Below, one piece after another: positions 47,435-55,770 of a DNA stretch of 64,000 nucleotides. The DNA is from Rhodobacter sp. TJ_12 (GTDB taxonomy: Bacteria > Pseudomonadota > Alphaproteobacteria > Rhodobacterales > Rhodobacteraceae). The notes below the pieces were generated by a model. That model was not told the origin of the DNA, did no database searches, and saw only the letters and a list, made by a program, of their open reading frames with translations. Position 1 is the first letter of the stretch. Every line of letters starts with the position of its first letter. The DNA lies in the NCBI RefSeq assembly GCF_020023995.1, contig NZ_NRRD01000013.1, positions 1 to 64,000 on the forward strand, read 5' to 3'. Position numbers and translations under genes: made by a program.

Positions 47435-48193
47435 TTAGGCGGCGGAGCCAACCCCGGCAAAGGGGCGCACAGGGTCAAAGCCCGGCAGCGCCTGCGCGGC
47501 AAGCTCGGGCATGACGCGCGTCAGCCCGTCGCGACCATCGCCATCAAGCGCGGCAAGCCGGTCCGGTGTGGGCAGGAAGCTTTCAGACCAACATCCATCC
47601 GACAGCACAAGCTGGTGCTTGTCGAACAAAATCTGCCAATAATCCACGCCGGTTGCGTGCTCTTGCGTGACGCCGTCGCGGCCCAAAAGGTCGCGTGCCA
47701 TCGTCAGCCGTTCGCTTCCCTCGCCCGCGCCTTGCTTGCGGGTCAGGAAATGGTGGTTGGGCGAGACGATCATATCGCGCTCGGGCAACCCGTCGCCCAG
47801 CGCGCCCGCGGCAATGCGCACCGGACGCAACAGCGGGTTCAGCCCCAACTCTTGCCAGCCGAACCGGCGGATGCCGACCCAGCGCAATTCCTGCATGCCA
47901 TTGTCGCGGGTGATCACGCGCATGCCGGGGGTCAGAGACCCGACAGGCACAAGACCGGCGCCGGTGGCGACAAGCGTTTCGGCGGTAAAGCACGGAATGG
48001 CGGCAAGCATCTGGTCGATATCGGCACAAAAAAGCGCCGATCCGGCCGCGTCGCGCCCTTCGAAACGCCCCTGATGACTGTCGAACCGGTCATAGACCAA
48101 GCGCGTTTCAACGAGGGAAGAGACCCCACCCGCCGCCGTCTGCGCGCCGTTCAGACCGCCCGAGGCGGTGACGATGTTCTGTTCTGCGGCCAT
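47435..48193 (-). CDS. Hint-domain protein without RTX repeats
   Basis: 252 residues. Only 67 residues precede the Hint domain (Cys68 in AIPCFTAETLVATG); the block-B site reads SPNHHFL and the end contains CWSESFLP. It lies between the two RTX-Hint genes on the same strand and has no export signal or repeats. It could be a free processing enzyme or a remnant of a larger gene; the open frame and conserved motifs argue against a pseudogene. Confidence 0.85.
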   Translation of the reverse strand: MAAEQNIVTASGGLNGAQTAAGGVSSLVETRLVYDRFDSHQGRFEGRDAAGSALFCADIDQMLAAIPCFTAETLVATGAGLVPVGSLTPGMRVITRDNGMQELRWVGIRRFGWQELGLNPLLRPVRIAAGALGDGLPERDMIVSPNHHFLTRKQGAGEGSERLTMARDLLGRDGVTQEHATGVDYWQILFDKHQLVLSDGCWSESFLPTPDRLAALDGDGRDGLTRVMPELAAQALPGFDPVRPFAGVGSAA

Positions 48194-48465
48194 TTTCCAC
48201 GTCCTGCCCGGTTGCCCGGGTCATCAGAACGCCCCCAGGTAAAAGGATAATGCAAAACAGCACTTTAAGAAAGGTAAACGGCCATCGAATTGTCACAGTT
48301 CGGGACAACTGTTCGTTTCTTGCCGTGAAACTGGCGCGGTTTTGCCCGATTGCTGCCACGATCAAGGCCATCGGCACGCAGAGCAACGGGTTCGGCGCGA
48401 TGTGTAAGGCGCCCGAGTTCCCCCGAGCGCCCCACAGCCCCCACTGACTTGCGTCAGCCCCTGAC

Positions 48466-51400
48466 TTAGCCGCGCAGCAACGCGGCCTCGTGTTTCTTCA
48501 GCGTCTTGCGCGCCGCCGTGTAATTTTCGATCCCGGCGCGGCTTTGCAGTTCGGGGAACAGCGCAAAGATCTCGGCGCGTTGGGCATTGCCCATGCCGCC
48601 CAGCGTCTGATCGCCCGGCTGGAAGCTTTCGGTCCAAGCTCCATTGGCCAAAACAACCTCGTGCCGGTCGAACATGAAGTGGATGTAGCTGGTGCCCAGC
48701 GTTTGAACCGATTGCACACCCTTGTTGTCGACCAGATGTTTGGCCGCCACCAGAACCTCGTGCTCTTCGAAATAAAGCGCGGTGCGTTCATTGGCGACCA
48801 GCATCCGGTGGTTGGGCGACACCAACATATCCCGCTCGGGCAGGCCATTGCCAAGGCTGCCCGCGCGGATCAAGACCGGGCGCAGATGCGGCGCGGCGAT
48901 CAGCTCGTCGCGGGTCATGTCACGCCGACCGACCCAACGAATTTCCTGAATGCCGTTGTCGCGGGTCAGGATCTTGTCGCCTTCGCGCAGGTCTTCGACC
49001 AAACGCTCGCCGCGCGGGGTGGCCACCACCGTCCCCGGCGTAAAGCAGGGGATGATTTCCTCGATGTTGCGGAATTCAAGCGAGCCGGTGATATTGCCGC
49101 TGGCATCCAAGAAATTGACCGAACCGTTTTCGCTGTTGGTCGGATCATAGATCACGTCAAAGGCACCGGCCCCGCGCAGATCCAGCGTATCCCAGTCGTC
49201 GCCACCTTCGTTACCATCGATCAGATCGTGGTTGCCATCGGCCGCGAGCGGCACTTCGAACCAGTCGCGATCATCGCCGCCCAAAAGCGTATCCACCCCG
49301 GCGCCGCCGATCAGCGTATCGCTGCCCGCGCCACCCGACAGAAGATCTTGGCCTTGCCCGCCGGTCAGCAGGTCATCGCCCTCTTCGCCATAGACCCGGT
49401 CATCGCCATCGCCGCCATTCAGCGTGTCTTGCCCCGCGCCGCCGTAAAGCGTGTCTTGGCCATTGCCGCCCTCAAGGCTGTCATCGCCCGCGCCGCCCTC
49501 CAGAAGGTCTTCGCCCTCGCTGCCCAAAAGCGTGTCATCGCCCTCACCGCCCGAAAGCGTGTCAGAGGATTGGCCGCCATCCAGCAGGTCATTGTCGGCG
49601 CCACCGTCCAGCGTGTCGTTGCCATCCCCGCCTTCCAGCGTGTCGGCCCCGGCCTCGCCCAGCAGGCTGTCATCGCCATTACCGCCCTGCACGGAATCAT
49701 CGCCCGCGCCAGACCAGACCGTGTCATCGCCCTCGCCGGCAAAAACGGTGTCATCCCCCGCGCCAGCCAGCACCCGGTCGTCATTGGGCGCGTCGCCCGG
49801 CAAGATCGCATCGGTGTGGTCGATCATGTCGCCTTCGGGATCGCCCGTATAAGCGTAATCGATCAGGTCGGCGTCCTCGGTGCCTTCGACCCAGCCATCG
49901 CCTTCGTCGAAGATGACATTCTCGATATTGGTGAAATCGAGCGTGCCCAGCACGGTGCCATCGGTATCCAAAAAGCTGACGGTGCCGTTTTCCGGATTCG
50001 TCGGATCATAGGCAATGGAAACGGGGCCGGCGCCCGTAAGGTCGAGCGTGTCGTAATCATCGCCCCCCTCGTTGCCGTCGACCACATCCCCGATACCTTC
50101 TTCCGCGGCGCCCACCACGAAAGTATCGCGGTCGTCGCCGCCCATCACATAGTCAGCCCCCGCGCCGCCAATGATCGTGTCATTGCCCGCGTCCCCGGCA
50201 ATCGTGTCTTCGTCGATGCCGCCATCAAGATAGTCGTTGCCCGCACCGCCGGCGATCTGGTCGTCATCATCTTCGCCATAGACAACGTCATCGCCGTCGC
50301 CCGCGAGGATCGTGTCGCGGCCATTGTTTTGCACAAGGTCGGTAGCGTCGGGGATGTTGATCGCATCGGGGTAGCTCGGCCCAAGGCCACCATAGATGGT
50401 GTCATTGCCCGCGCCGCCTTCGATCCAGTCATCGCCTTCGCCAGCGGTGATCAGATCATTGCCCTCGCCCCCCAGAACGAAGTCGGTATCGACGCCCGCA
50501 TCAATCACATCATCGCCGTCGCCGCCCATGATGTAATCGGCATCATCGCCGGTAAGGATCGTGTCATTGCCCGCACCGCCCGCGACCGTGTCCATATCAT
50601 CGGTCGGATCGGTGTCCGCGGGGTAAAGCCCCGGATAGCCGATATCAGGCGCGGCCGAAGAATTGCGGGTGTTGATGTAATCATCGCCATCGCCGCCATC
50701 GACCGCATCGCTGCCCGCGCCGGTGAGGATCGAGTCATTGCCCGCGCCGCCATAAACGGTGTCATCGCCGCCAACGCCGCTGATTGTGTCGGCCCCATCG
50801 CCGCCCAAAAGGCTGTCATCGCCAAGACCGCCAATCAGGCTGTCGTCGCCAATTCCACCGTCAACCGTGTCATTGCCCGCGCCGCCGCGCAGCGTGTCAT
50901 TGCCCGCCTCGCCCAGCAGGCTGTCATCGCCGGTGCCGCCCTCGACCGAGTCATCGCCCTCGCCCGCCCAGACGGTATCATCGCCCTCGCCCGACAGAAC
51001 GGTATCATTGCCCGCGCCCGCTTCGACGCGGTCATCTTGCGGCGCATCGCCCGGCAAGATCGCATCGCTGTGGTCGATCATGTCACCTTCGGGGTCGCCC
51101 GTGTAATCATAATCGATCAGATCGGCGGTATCGGTGCCCTCGACGATCCCATCGCGCAGATCGGGGCCAACCGTCACGGTGACGGTCGCGGTGTCGAAAC
51201 CGCCGTTGTCATCGGTCACGGTGTAGGTGATCGTCGCATCGCCCGAGAAATCATCCGCCGGGGTGAAGATCAGCGCGCCCGTGGTCGGATCGACGCTGAC
51301 CGTGCCATCGGGGCTGCTGGCCGAGATGATGCGCAGCGTGTCGCCATCCACATCGCTATCATTGTCCAGCACCGGGATCGCCACCGCAGTTTCAAAATCG

Positions 51401-53400
51401 GTGGCGGCGCTGTCATCGATGGCATCGGGCGCATGGTTCACATCATCGCCGCGAATTTCCTCGATCTCGGTGAAATCGAGCGTGCCGGTCACATTGCCAT
51501 CAGTATCAAGGAACTCGATCGTGCCGTCGGTGCCGTTGCCATTGCTGTCGGGCGTTTCATTGACCACGCGCCAATCGCCTTGGCCGGTGATGTCGAGCAC
51601 GTCCCAATCGTCGCCGCCCGCGCCGCCATCGACATCGTCGCCCGCCGCGCCATAGATCACGTCGCGATCATCGCCGCCCGAAAGCGTGTCATTGCCGGTG
51701 CCGCCCGCAAGGCTGTCATCGCCCGCGCCACCCTCGATGCTGTCATCGCCCGCATCGCCGGTCACACTGTCATCGCCGCCTTGCGCCAAGATCGTGTCGT
51801 CGCCCTCGCCGCCCAGGATCGTGTCATCGCCTGCGATGCTCGCGTCCTCGGCCGAGACGGTGGCACAGGTCAGATCGGTCAGCGTGATCGCCTGATCGGT
51901 GTCACCGCCATTGTCATAATCGATCTCGATCCGGGCCACCTCGCCCGAAATCTCGACCAAAACCGAACCGGTCGCCGTGGTGGGCGCGATCGTGCCGCTG
52001 TCGGTATCGTGCCCGGTGACGGTATTGCCCGAAACGGTCTGCCCGCCTTCGAACGTATAGGTCACATCCAGCAGGTTGCCATCGGCATCATAGGCGCGAA
52101 CGGTTACGATATCTTGGTGGTAATCGGCGGCGGTGCCGATATCGAGATCGTTGATGCGGAAGGTCACATCGCTCACCGTTCCGGCATAGGCCGCATCGGT
52201 GGCGCCAAAGGTCAGCGTGGTGGTCGAGGTGTTATCGACCCCGCCTTCACCGCCGCAGCCGTAAAGGCGCAGCCCGCCCGTGCCCTCAAGCCCGTCGCCC
52301 GCCTCGACATATTGCGCCCCGGTGTAAGAGGTTGCCGTTGCACCGTAATCTTGCGCGGTAAAGTCAAAGGTGACCGACACACCGCCCATATCATAGGACG
52401 CCCCATCGACGATGGCGCCGCAGTTTTCATTGAACGCTTGCCAATCAACGGTCAGCGCTTTCGCGGGGGTCGCTGCCGTCAGATCGCCATCGCCCTCGAT
52501 GTAATCCGCGCCCGCGCCGCCTTCGATATAATCGTTGTCGGCCCCGCCATAGAGGCTGTCATCCGACCCTTGGCCCAAAATCGTGTCATCGCCGCCCATA
52601 CCATGGAAGACATTGGTATAGGTGTCGGCGGGGTCGGTGCCTTGATGGTCAAAGCCCACGAGGCTGTCGCCATAATCCGAGCCGATGATCCCGTCGATAC
52701 CGCTGGCAATGGAATCGCCCGTCGCATCGCCGCCTTGCAAAAGCCCGGTGCCAAGGTTGATGTTCAGCGCGGAGTCCGAGGCCGAATAATCGATGATGTC
52801 GAGCCCGGTGCCGCCGGTGAATGTGTCATTGCCCGCGCCACCGATAAAGGTGTCGTCGCCCGCATTGCCGTAAAGCCGGTCATCGCCCGCGCCGCCATCG
52901 ATCAGATCATTGCCGTCTTCGCCATAGACCGTGTCATTGCCACTACCCGAAAGGATAGTGTCATCGCCCGCGCCTGCGGTGACCTTATCCGCATCGGTGC
53001 CTTTGTAATCGCCCGCATCGATCATGTCGCCTTCGGGATCGCCCGTATAAGCCACATCGATCAGGTCATCGCCGGTGGTGCCTTCGACGATGTAATCCAG
53101 CGGCGGTTCTTCGACGGTGATGGTGACGGTGGCGGTGTCATAGCCGCCATGGCCATCGGTCACCTTATAGGTGATCGTCGCGATGCCGGTGTAATCGGCG
53201 GAGGGGGTGAAGGTCAGCGTGCCATCGGCATTGACCGTCACGGTGCCATTGCTCGCGGTCGGCGTGCCGTAAATGCTCAAACTATCGCAATTGGGATCAT
53301 AATCGTTTGCCAAGACATTAATCGTCACGGCGGTGTTATAAGCGGTTGTCGCACCGTCATTTTTTGCGACCGGATCGGAATTAAAAAAGTTCCAAGTCAT
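48466..53400 (-). CDS. Giant modular RTX/Ig-like protein with C-terminal Hint domain
   Basis: 1644 residues from ATG 53400 (MTWNFFNSDPVAKND), with GGAGAGG-like ribosome site (AAGGAGAGG) ahead. Two Ig-like/cadherin-type domains (about 8-97 and 654-740, VTDGHGGYDTATVTITV and VTDDNGGFDTATVTVTV). Three modules open with VEGTxxxDLIDxxYTGDPEG at about 104, 754 and 1170 and close with a GGDDxDxLDL...NGTxxFLDxxG...IExx segment; between are RTX repeats. A jelly-roll-like region with cysteines lies at about 314-517. Hint begins at Cys1452 (CFTPGTVVATPRG). Very acidic, probably extracellular, type I exported; adhesin or surface-layer role is inferred. Confidence 0.9.
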   Translation of the reverse strand: MTWNFFNSDPVAKNDGATTAYNTAVTINVLANDYDPNCDSLSIYGTPTASNGTVTVNADGTLTFTPSADYTGIATITYKVTDGHGGYDTATVTITVEEPPLDYIVEGTTGDDLIDVAYTGDPEGDMIDAGDYKGTDADKVTAGAGDDTILSGSGNDTVYGEDGNDLIDGGAGDDRLYGNAGDDTFIGGAGNDTFTGGTGLDIIDYSASDSALNINLGTGLLQGGDATGDSIASGIDGIIGSDYGDSLVGFDHQGTDPADTYTNVFHGMGGDDTILGQGSDDSLYGGADNDYIEGGAGADYIEGDGDLTAATPAKALTVDWQAFNENCGAIVDGASYDMGGVSVTFDFTAQDYGATATSYTGAQYVEAGDGLEGTGGLRLYGCGGEGGVDNTSTTTLTFGATDAAYAGTVSDVTFRINDLDIGTAADYHQDIVTVRAYDADGNLLDVTYTFEGGQTVSGNTVTGHDTDSGTIAPTTATGSVLVEISGEVARIEIDYDNGGDTDQAITLTDLTCATVSAEDASIAGDDTILGGEGDDTILAQGGDDSVTGDAGDDSIEGGAGDDSLAGGTGNDTLSGGDDRDVIYGAAGDDVDGGAGGDDWDVLDITGQGDWRVVNETPDSNGNGTDGTIEFLDTDGNVTGTLDFTEIEEIRGDDVNHAPDAIDDSAATDFETAVAIPVLDNDSDVDGDTLRIISASSPDGTVSVDPTTGALIFTPADDFSGDATITYTVTDDNGGFDTATVTVTVGPDLRDGIVEGTDTADLIDYDYTGDPEGDMIDHSDAILPGDAPQDDRVEAGAGNDTVLSGEGDDTVWAGEGDDSVEGGTGDDSLLGEAGNDTLRGGAGNDTVDGGIGDDSLIGGLGDDSLLGGDGADTISGVGGDDTVYGGAGNDSILTGAGSDAVDGGDGDDYINTRNSSAAPDIGYPGLYPADTDPTDDMDTVAGGAGNDTILTGDDADYIMGGDGDDVIDAGVDTDFVLGGEGNDLITAGEGDDWIEGGAGNDTIYGGLGPSYPDAINIPDATDLVQNNGRDTILAGDGDDVVYGEDDDDQIAGGAGNDYLDGGIDEDTIAGDAGNDTIIGGAGADYVMGGDDRDTFVVGAAEEGIGDVVDGNEGGDDYDTLDLTGAGPVSIAYDPTNPENGTVSFLDTDGTVLGTLDFTNIENVIFDEGDGWVEGTEDADLIDYAYTGDPEGDMIDHTDAILPGDAPNDDRVLAGAGDDTVFAGEGDDTVWSGAGDDSVQGGNGDDSLLGEAGADTLEGGDGNDTLDGGADNDLLDGGQSSDTLSGGEGDDTLLGSEGEDLLEGGAGDDSLEGGNGQDTLYGGAGQDTLNGGDGDDRVYGEEGDDLLTGGQGQDLLSGGAGSDTLIGGAGVDTLLGGDDRDWFEVPLAADGNHDLIDGNEGGDDWDTLDLRGAGAFDVIYDPTNSENGSVNFLDASGNITGSLEFRNIEEIIPCFTPGTVVATPRGERLVEDLREGDKILTRDNGIQEIRWVGRRDMTRDELIAAPHLRPVLIRAGSLGNGLPERDMLVSPNHRMLVANERTALYFEEHEVLVAAKHLVDNKGVQSVQTLGTSYIHFMFDRHEVVLANGAWTESFQPGDQTLGGMGNAQRAEIFALFPELQSRAGIENYTAARKTLKKHEAALLRG

Positions 53401-54257
53401 AGCAGCCTCTCCTTCAACCGCCTGCGGACCGTTGGCCCACGCGCCTTTCTTACGAGCGGCGCGCCTTAGCAGCGCCAGCGATACACGGCGACAGGTCGTA
53501 GACCCGCCGAACAATGATCGTGCCGGTGGCTATCGGATGCATAGGCCAGACTGAGGATGCACGAACCAACCCGCCCAAAGGCGGTTTTCCCCAAAACGGT
53601 TCGTAAACGTGACGAAAGCGCAAATTCTTTCGCCGACGGCAGCACCACTACAACCTTCCCACACATCCTTTCGGATGGCGCACACACACACGCGACCGCC
53701 CCCACGGTCGAAAGCCCCCCAGTCGGGCTATCCTATAGATACCAAGTGACGCACTTTGTTGGAACGGGAATTTGCCTCAATCTCGCCAAGATTTTGCCGC
53801 GCGCGCTGCGCAACCGTGGCGCGAAGGCCATAATCTCGCCCCGGATCTGGCATGATTGTTTCCCGCGCCATACCAGCGCCCCGCGCCAAGATCGTGCAAA
53901 TTTTAGCATTTACGGTATGTTAACGAATTATCCGCGCGCAAAACGCGGTGAAACAGTCGCGCGCGGGGCGTGCATCGTTTCCTTGATCGCAACAATCTTG
54001 CGCCCTGCTGGTTTCCGATGCCGCATCACTCTAGCGCCCGGGCGCGAACAATCGGCGCGGCGCGATTGTTCCGAGATTGCAGCCAAAATGACCTTTTGCG
54101 CCCTTTTGTTCGCCAATGCACGGCAAGCGGTCCGAATCACCTTTTTGTTAACTTTGTCCGGAGGATGGCGAAAACAGCGCCCCCGCGCCGCCGGAGACAA
54201 AGCGCCCGAAACGGGCCCCAAAAGACCCGCACACTAAGATTTCGAAAAAGGGAAAGC
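53401..54257. other. 857-base gap upstream of the giant RTX gene
   Basis: No convincing gene. A plus-strand frame of about 226 codons (53557-54237) has poor codon bias and overlaps a tRNA border; it is taken as chance. The region is more A/T rich than its surroundings around 53900-53930. It holds a 9-base inverted repeat GAACAATCG / CGATTGTTC at 54046-54054 and 54063-54071 and the leader hairpin listed separately. Promoter and long 5' region of the RTX gene must be here. Confidence 0.6.
53561..53604 (-). repeat. Nested inverted repeat in the 5' region of the giant RTX gene
   Basis: Outer arms ACGAACC (53561-53567) and GGTTCGT (53598-53604) enclose an inner hairpin CCGCC-CAAA-GGCGG. It lies 160-200 bases before the start codon and could fold in the transcript as a leader or bind a regulator. 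Confidence 0.5.
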
Positions 54258-54341
54258 TGGTGCCCGAGGCGAGACTCGAACTCGCACGCCTTGCGGCGGA
54301 GGATTTTGAATCCTCTGCGTCTACCATTCCGCCACTCGGGC
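54258..54341 (-). tRNA. tRNA-Leu (anticodon CAA)
   Basis: 84 bases including encoded CCA. Acceptor stem GCCCGAG / CTCGGGC with discriminator A, anticodon arm GAGGA-TTCAAAA-TCCTC giving CAA, a long variable arm CGCCGCAAGGCG typical of Leu, and T arm with TTCGAGT. Reads UUG. Confidence 0.97.
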
Positions 54342-54571
54342 CAGCAAAAGTGCGTTTAGCGGGCTCGCGCGGCGCTGACAAGAGGCAATCCGGCCCAAAG
54401 CGTGCGGAAAATGCCCTTTCGCACGTGCGGGCCCGTTTCACGCAACGCGCTGCCCCCGCTAGGCTCCCGCGGCACAGGGCGTCACGCGCCTTGACCTGCC
54501 TCGCGCAACGGGCGAGACAACCGCTATCGGGCGCAAAAATGCGCGGCCGCAGACCACAGCCGGGGGGCCAG

Positions 54572-55150
54572 ATGATCCGCAAGCTTTATGACTGGACGAT
54601 GCGGCAGGCGGCGGGGCCGCATGCCTATTGGGTATTGGCGGCGGTGGCCTTTGTCGAAAGCTCGATCTTTCCGATCCCACCCGATGTGTTGATCATCCCG
54701 ATGGTGCTGGCGGCGCGCCAGCATGCGTTCCGCATTGCGGCCATCGCCACGCTTGCCTCGGTTGCGGGGGGGATGCTGGGCTATTTGATTGGCTACGGCT
54801 TCATGGATGCGATCGGCCAGCCGATTCTGGAGTTTTACGGCAAGGCCGACAAATTCGACGATCTGGCCGTGCGGTTCAATGAAATGGGCGGCTGGGCGGT
54901 GCTGATCGCCGGGGTCACGCCCTTCCCCTATAAGGTGATCACGATCTTTTCAGGGGCCACGCATCTGGACCTTTGGCTGTTCATGGGCGTATCGGTTCTG
55001 GCGCGCGCTTTGCGCTTTTTCGTGCTGGCGGCGCTGTTGTGGAAATTCGGCGCGCCGATCCGCGCTTTCATCGAACGCTGGCTGGGCCTGTTGTTCACCG
55101 CTTTCGTCGTGCTGCTGATTGGCGGCTTCTATGCGCTGAGGTTCCTGTGA
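54572..55150 (+). CDS. DedA/YqaA-type membrane protein
   Basis: 192 residues from ATG 54572. Hydrophobic throughout; motifs AFVESSIFPIPPDVLIIPMV near the start and LGYLIGYGF, then GVTPFPYKVITIFSGAT with the conserved Pro/Gly pattern of the SNARE-associated/DedA superfamily (YqaA subgroup). These proteins are linked to lipid flipping and membrane homeostasis. The dsbB start overlaps its stop. Confidence 0.87.
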   Translation: MIRKLYDWTMRQAAGPHAYWVLAAVAFVESSIFPIPPDVLIIPMVLAARQHAFRIAAIATLASVAGGMLGYLIGYGFMDAIGQPILEFYGKADKFDDLAVRFNEMGGWAVLIAGVTPFPYKVITIFSGATHLDLWLFMGVSVLARALRFFVLAALLWKFGAPIRAFIERWLGLLFTAFVVLLIGGFYALRFL

Positions 55151-55632
55151 TGCCCCTTGCTATGCCCCCTCGCCTGCTGATCGCGCTGGCCGCGCTGGGA
55201 TCTGCCGCGATTTTGGCCGGGGCGTTTGTCTTTCAGGCGCTGGGCTATGCGCCATGCGATTTGTGCCTGTTGCAGCGCTGGCCGCATTTGGCGGCTGCGG
55301 TTTTGGGCGCGGTCGTGCTGGCTTTGCGCCTGCCCGCCCTCCTGTCGCTTTTGGGGGCGGCGATCATGCTCGTTTCCGCCGGATTGGGTCTTTATCATTC
55401 GGGCGTTGAGCGGGCGATCTTTGCCGGCCCCGACAGTTGCACCTCCAACCCGATCGGGACGCTCTCGGCCAGTGATCTTTTGGCGCAGATCCAGCAAACC
55501 CCGATGGTGCGCTGCGATGAGATCGTGTGGGATTTGTTCGGCGTGACGATGCCGAATTTCAACGCGCTTTTCTCGCTCGCCTTTGCGGGGCTGTGGCTGA
55601 TGGCGTTTGTGGCGGCCCGCAAGGCCCGCTAA
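55150..55632 (+). CDS. dsbB: Disulfide bond formation protein DsbB
   Basis: 160 residues from ATG 55150. Four membrane helices, first redox pair Cys36/Cys39 in YAPCDLCLLQRWPH and second pair Cys98/Cys123 in the periplasmic loop (DSCTSN, VRCDE). It reoxidises DsbA using quinone. Complements the ccm genes of this window, which also need thiol chemistry. Confidence 0.94.
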   Translation: MPLAMPPRLLIALAALGSAAILAGAFVFQALGYAPCDLCLLQRWPHLAAAVLGAVVLALRLPALLSLLGAAIMLVSAGLGLYHSGVERAIFAGPDSCTSNPIGTLSASDLLAQIQQTPMVRCDEIVWDLFGVTMPNFNALFSLAFAGLWLMAFVAARKAR

Positions 55633-55770
55633 GCGCCGCTTGGGGCCGTTTTGGGCGGCTTTTGACAGAAAACGGCGGTCAGACCAGCCCGCCGCAAGCT
55701 TGCCGATTGCACCCCAGCCTTGGGATGCGCTATAAAGCGGCACAACAAAATCTAGAAGAAGACGACGCGC

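Noticed and set aside
47435-48193. Treating the middle Hint gene as a pseudogene fragment
   Set aside because: The frame is intact with start, Cys68, block-B His and a complete C terminus; no remnant of RTX sequence lies upstream in the 272-base gap.
45900-53300. Short regular DNA repeats that look like a CRISPR or satellite array
   Set aside because: Period of 9 codons matches RTX nonapeptides in frame; units vary and there are no unique spacers.
48490-53469. A 1659-codon open frame on the plus strand opposite the giant RTX gene
   Set aside because: It mirrors RTX codons (GGxGxDxLx written mostly with G/C-ending codons), which rarely create stops on the other strand. Its translation is Ile/Ala/Val/Arg-rich low complexity without a domain.
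53557-54237. 226-codon plus-strand frame upstream of the RTX gene
   Set aside because: Mixed composition with many Arg/Ser/Cys, no ribosome site, no domain, and position in a promoter region; taken as chance.
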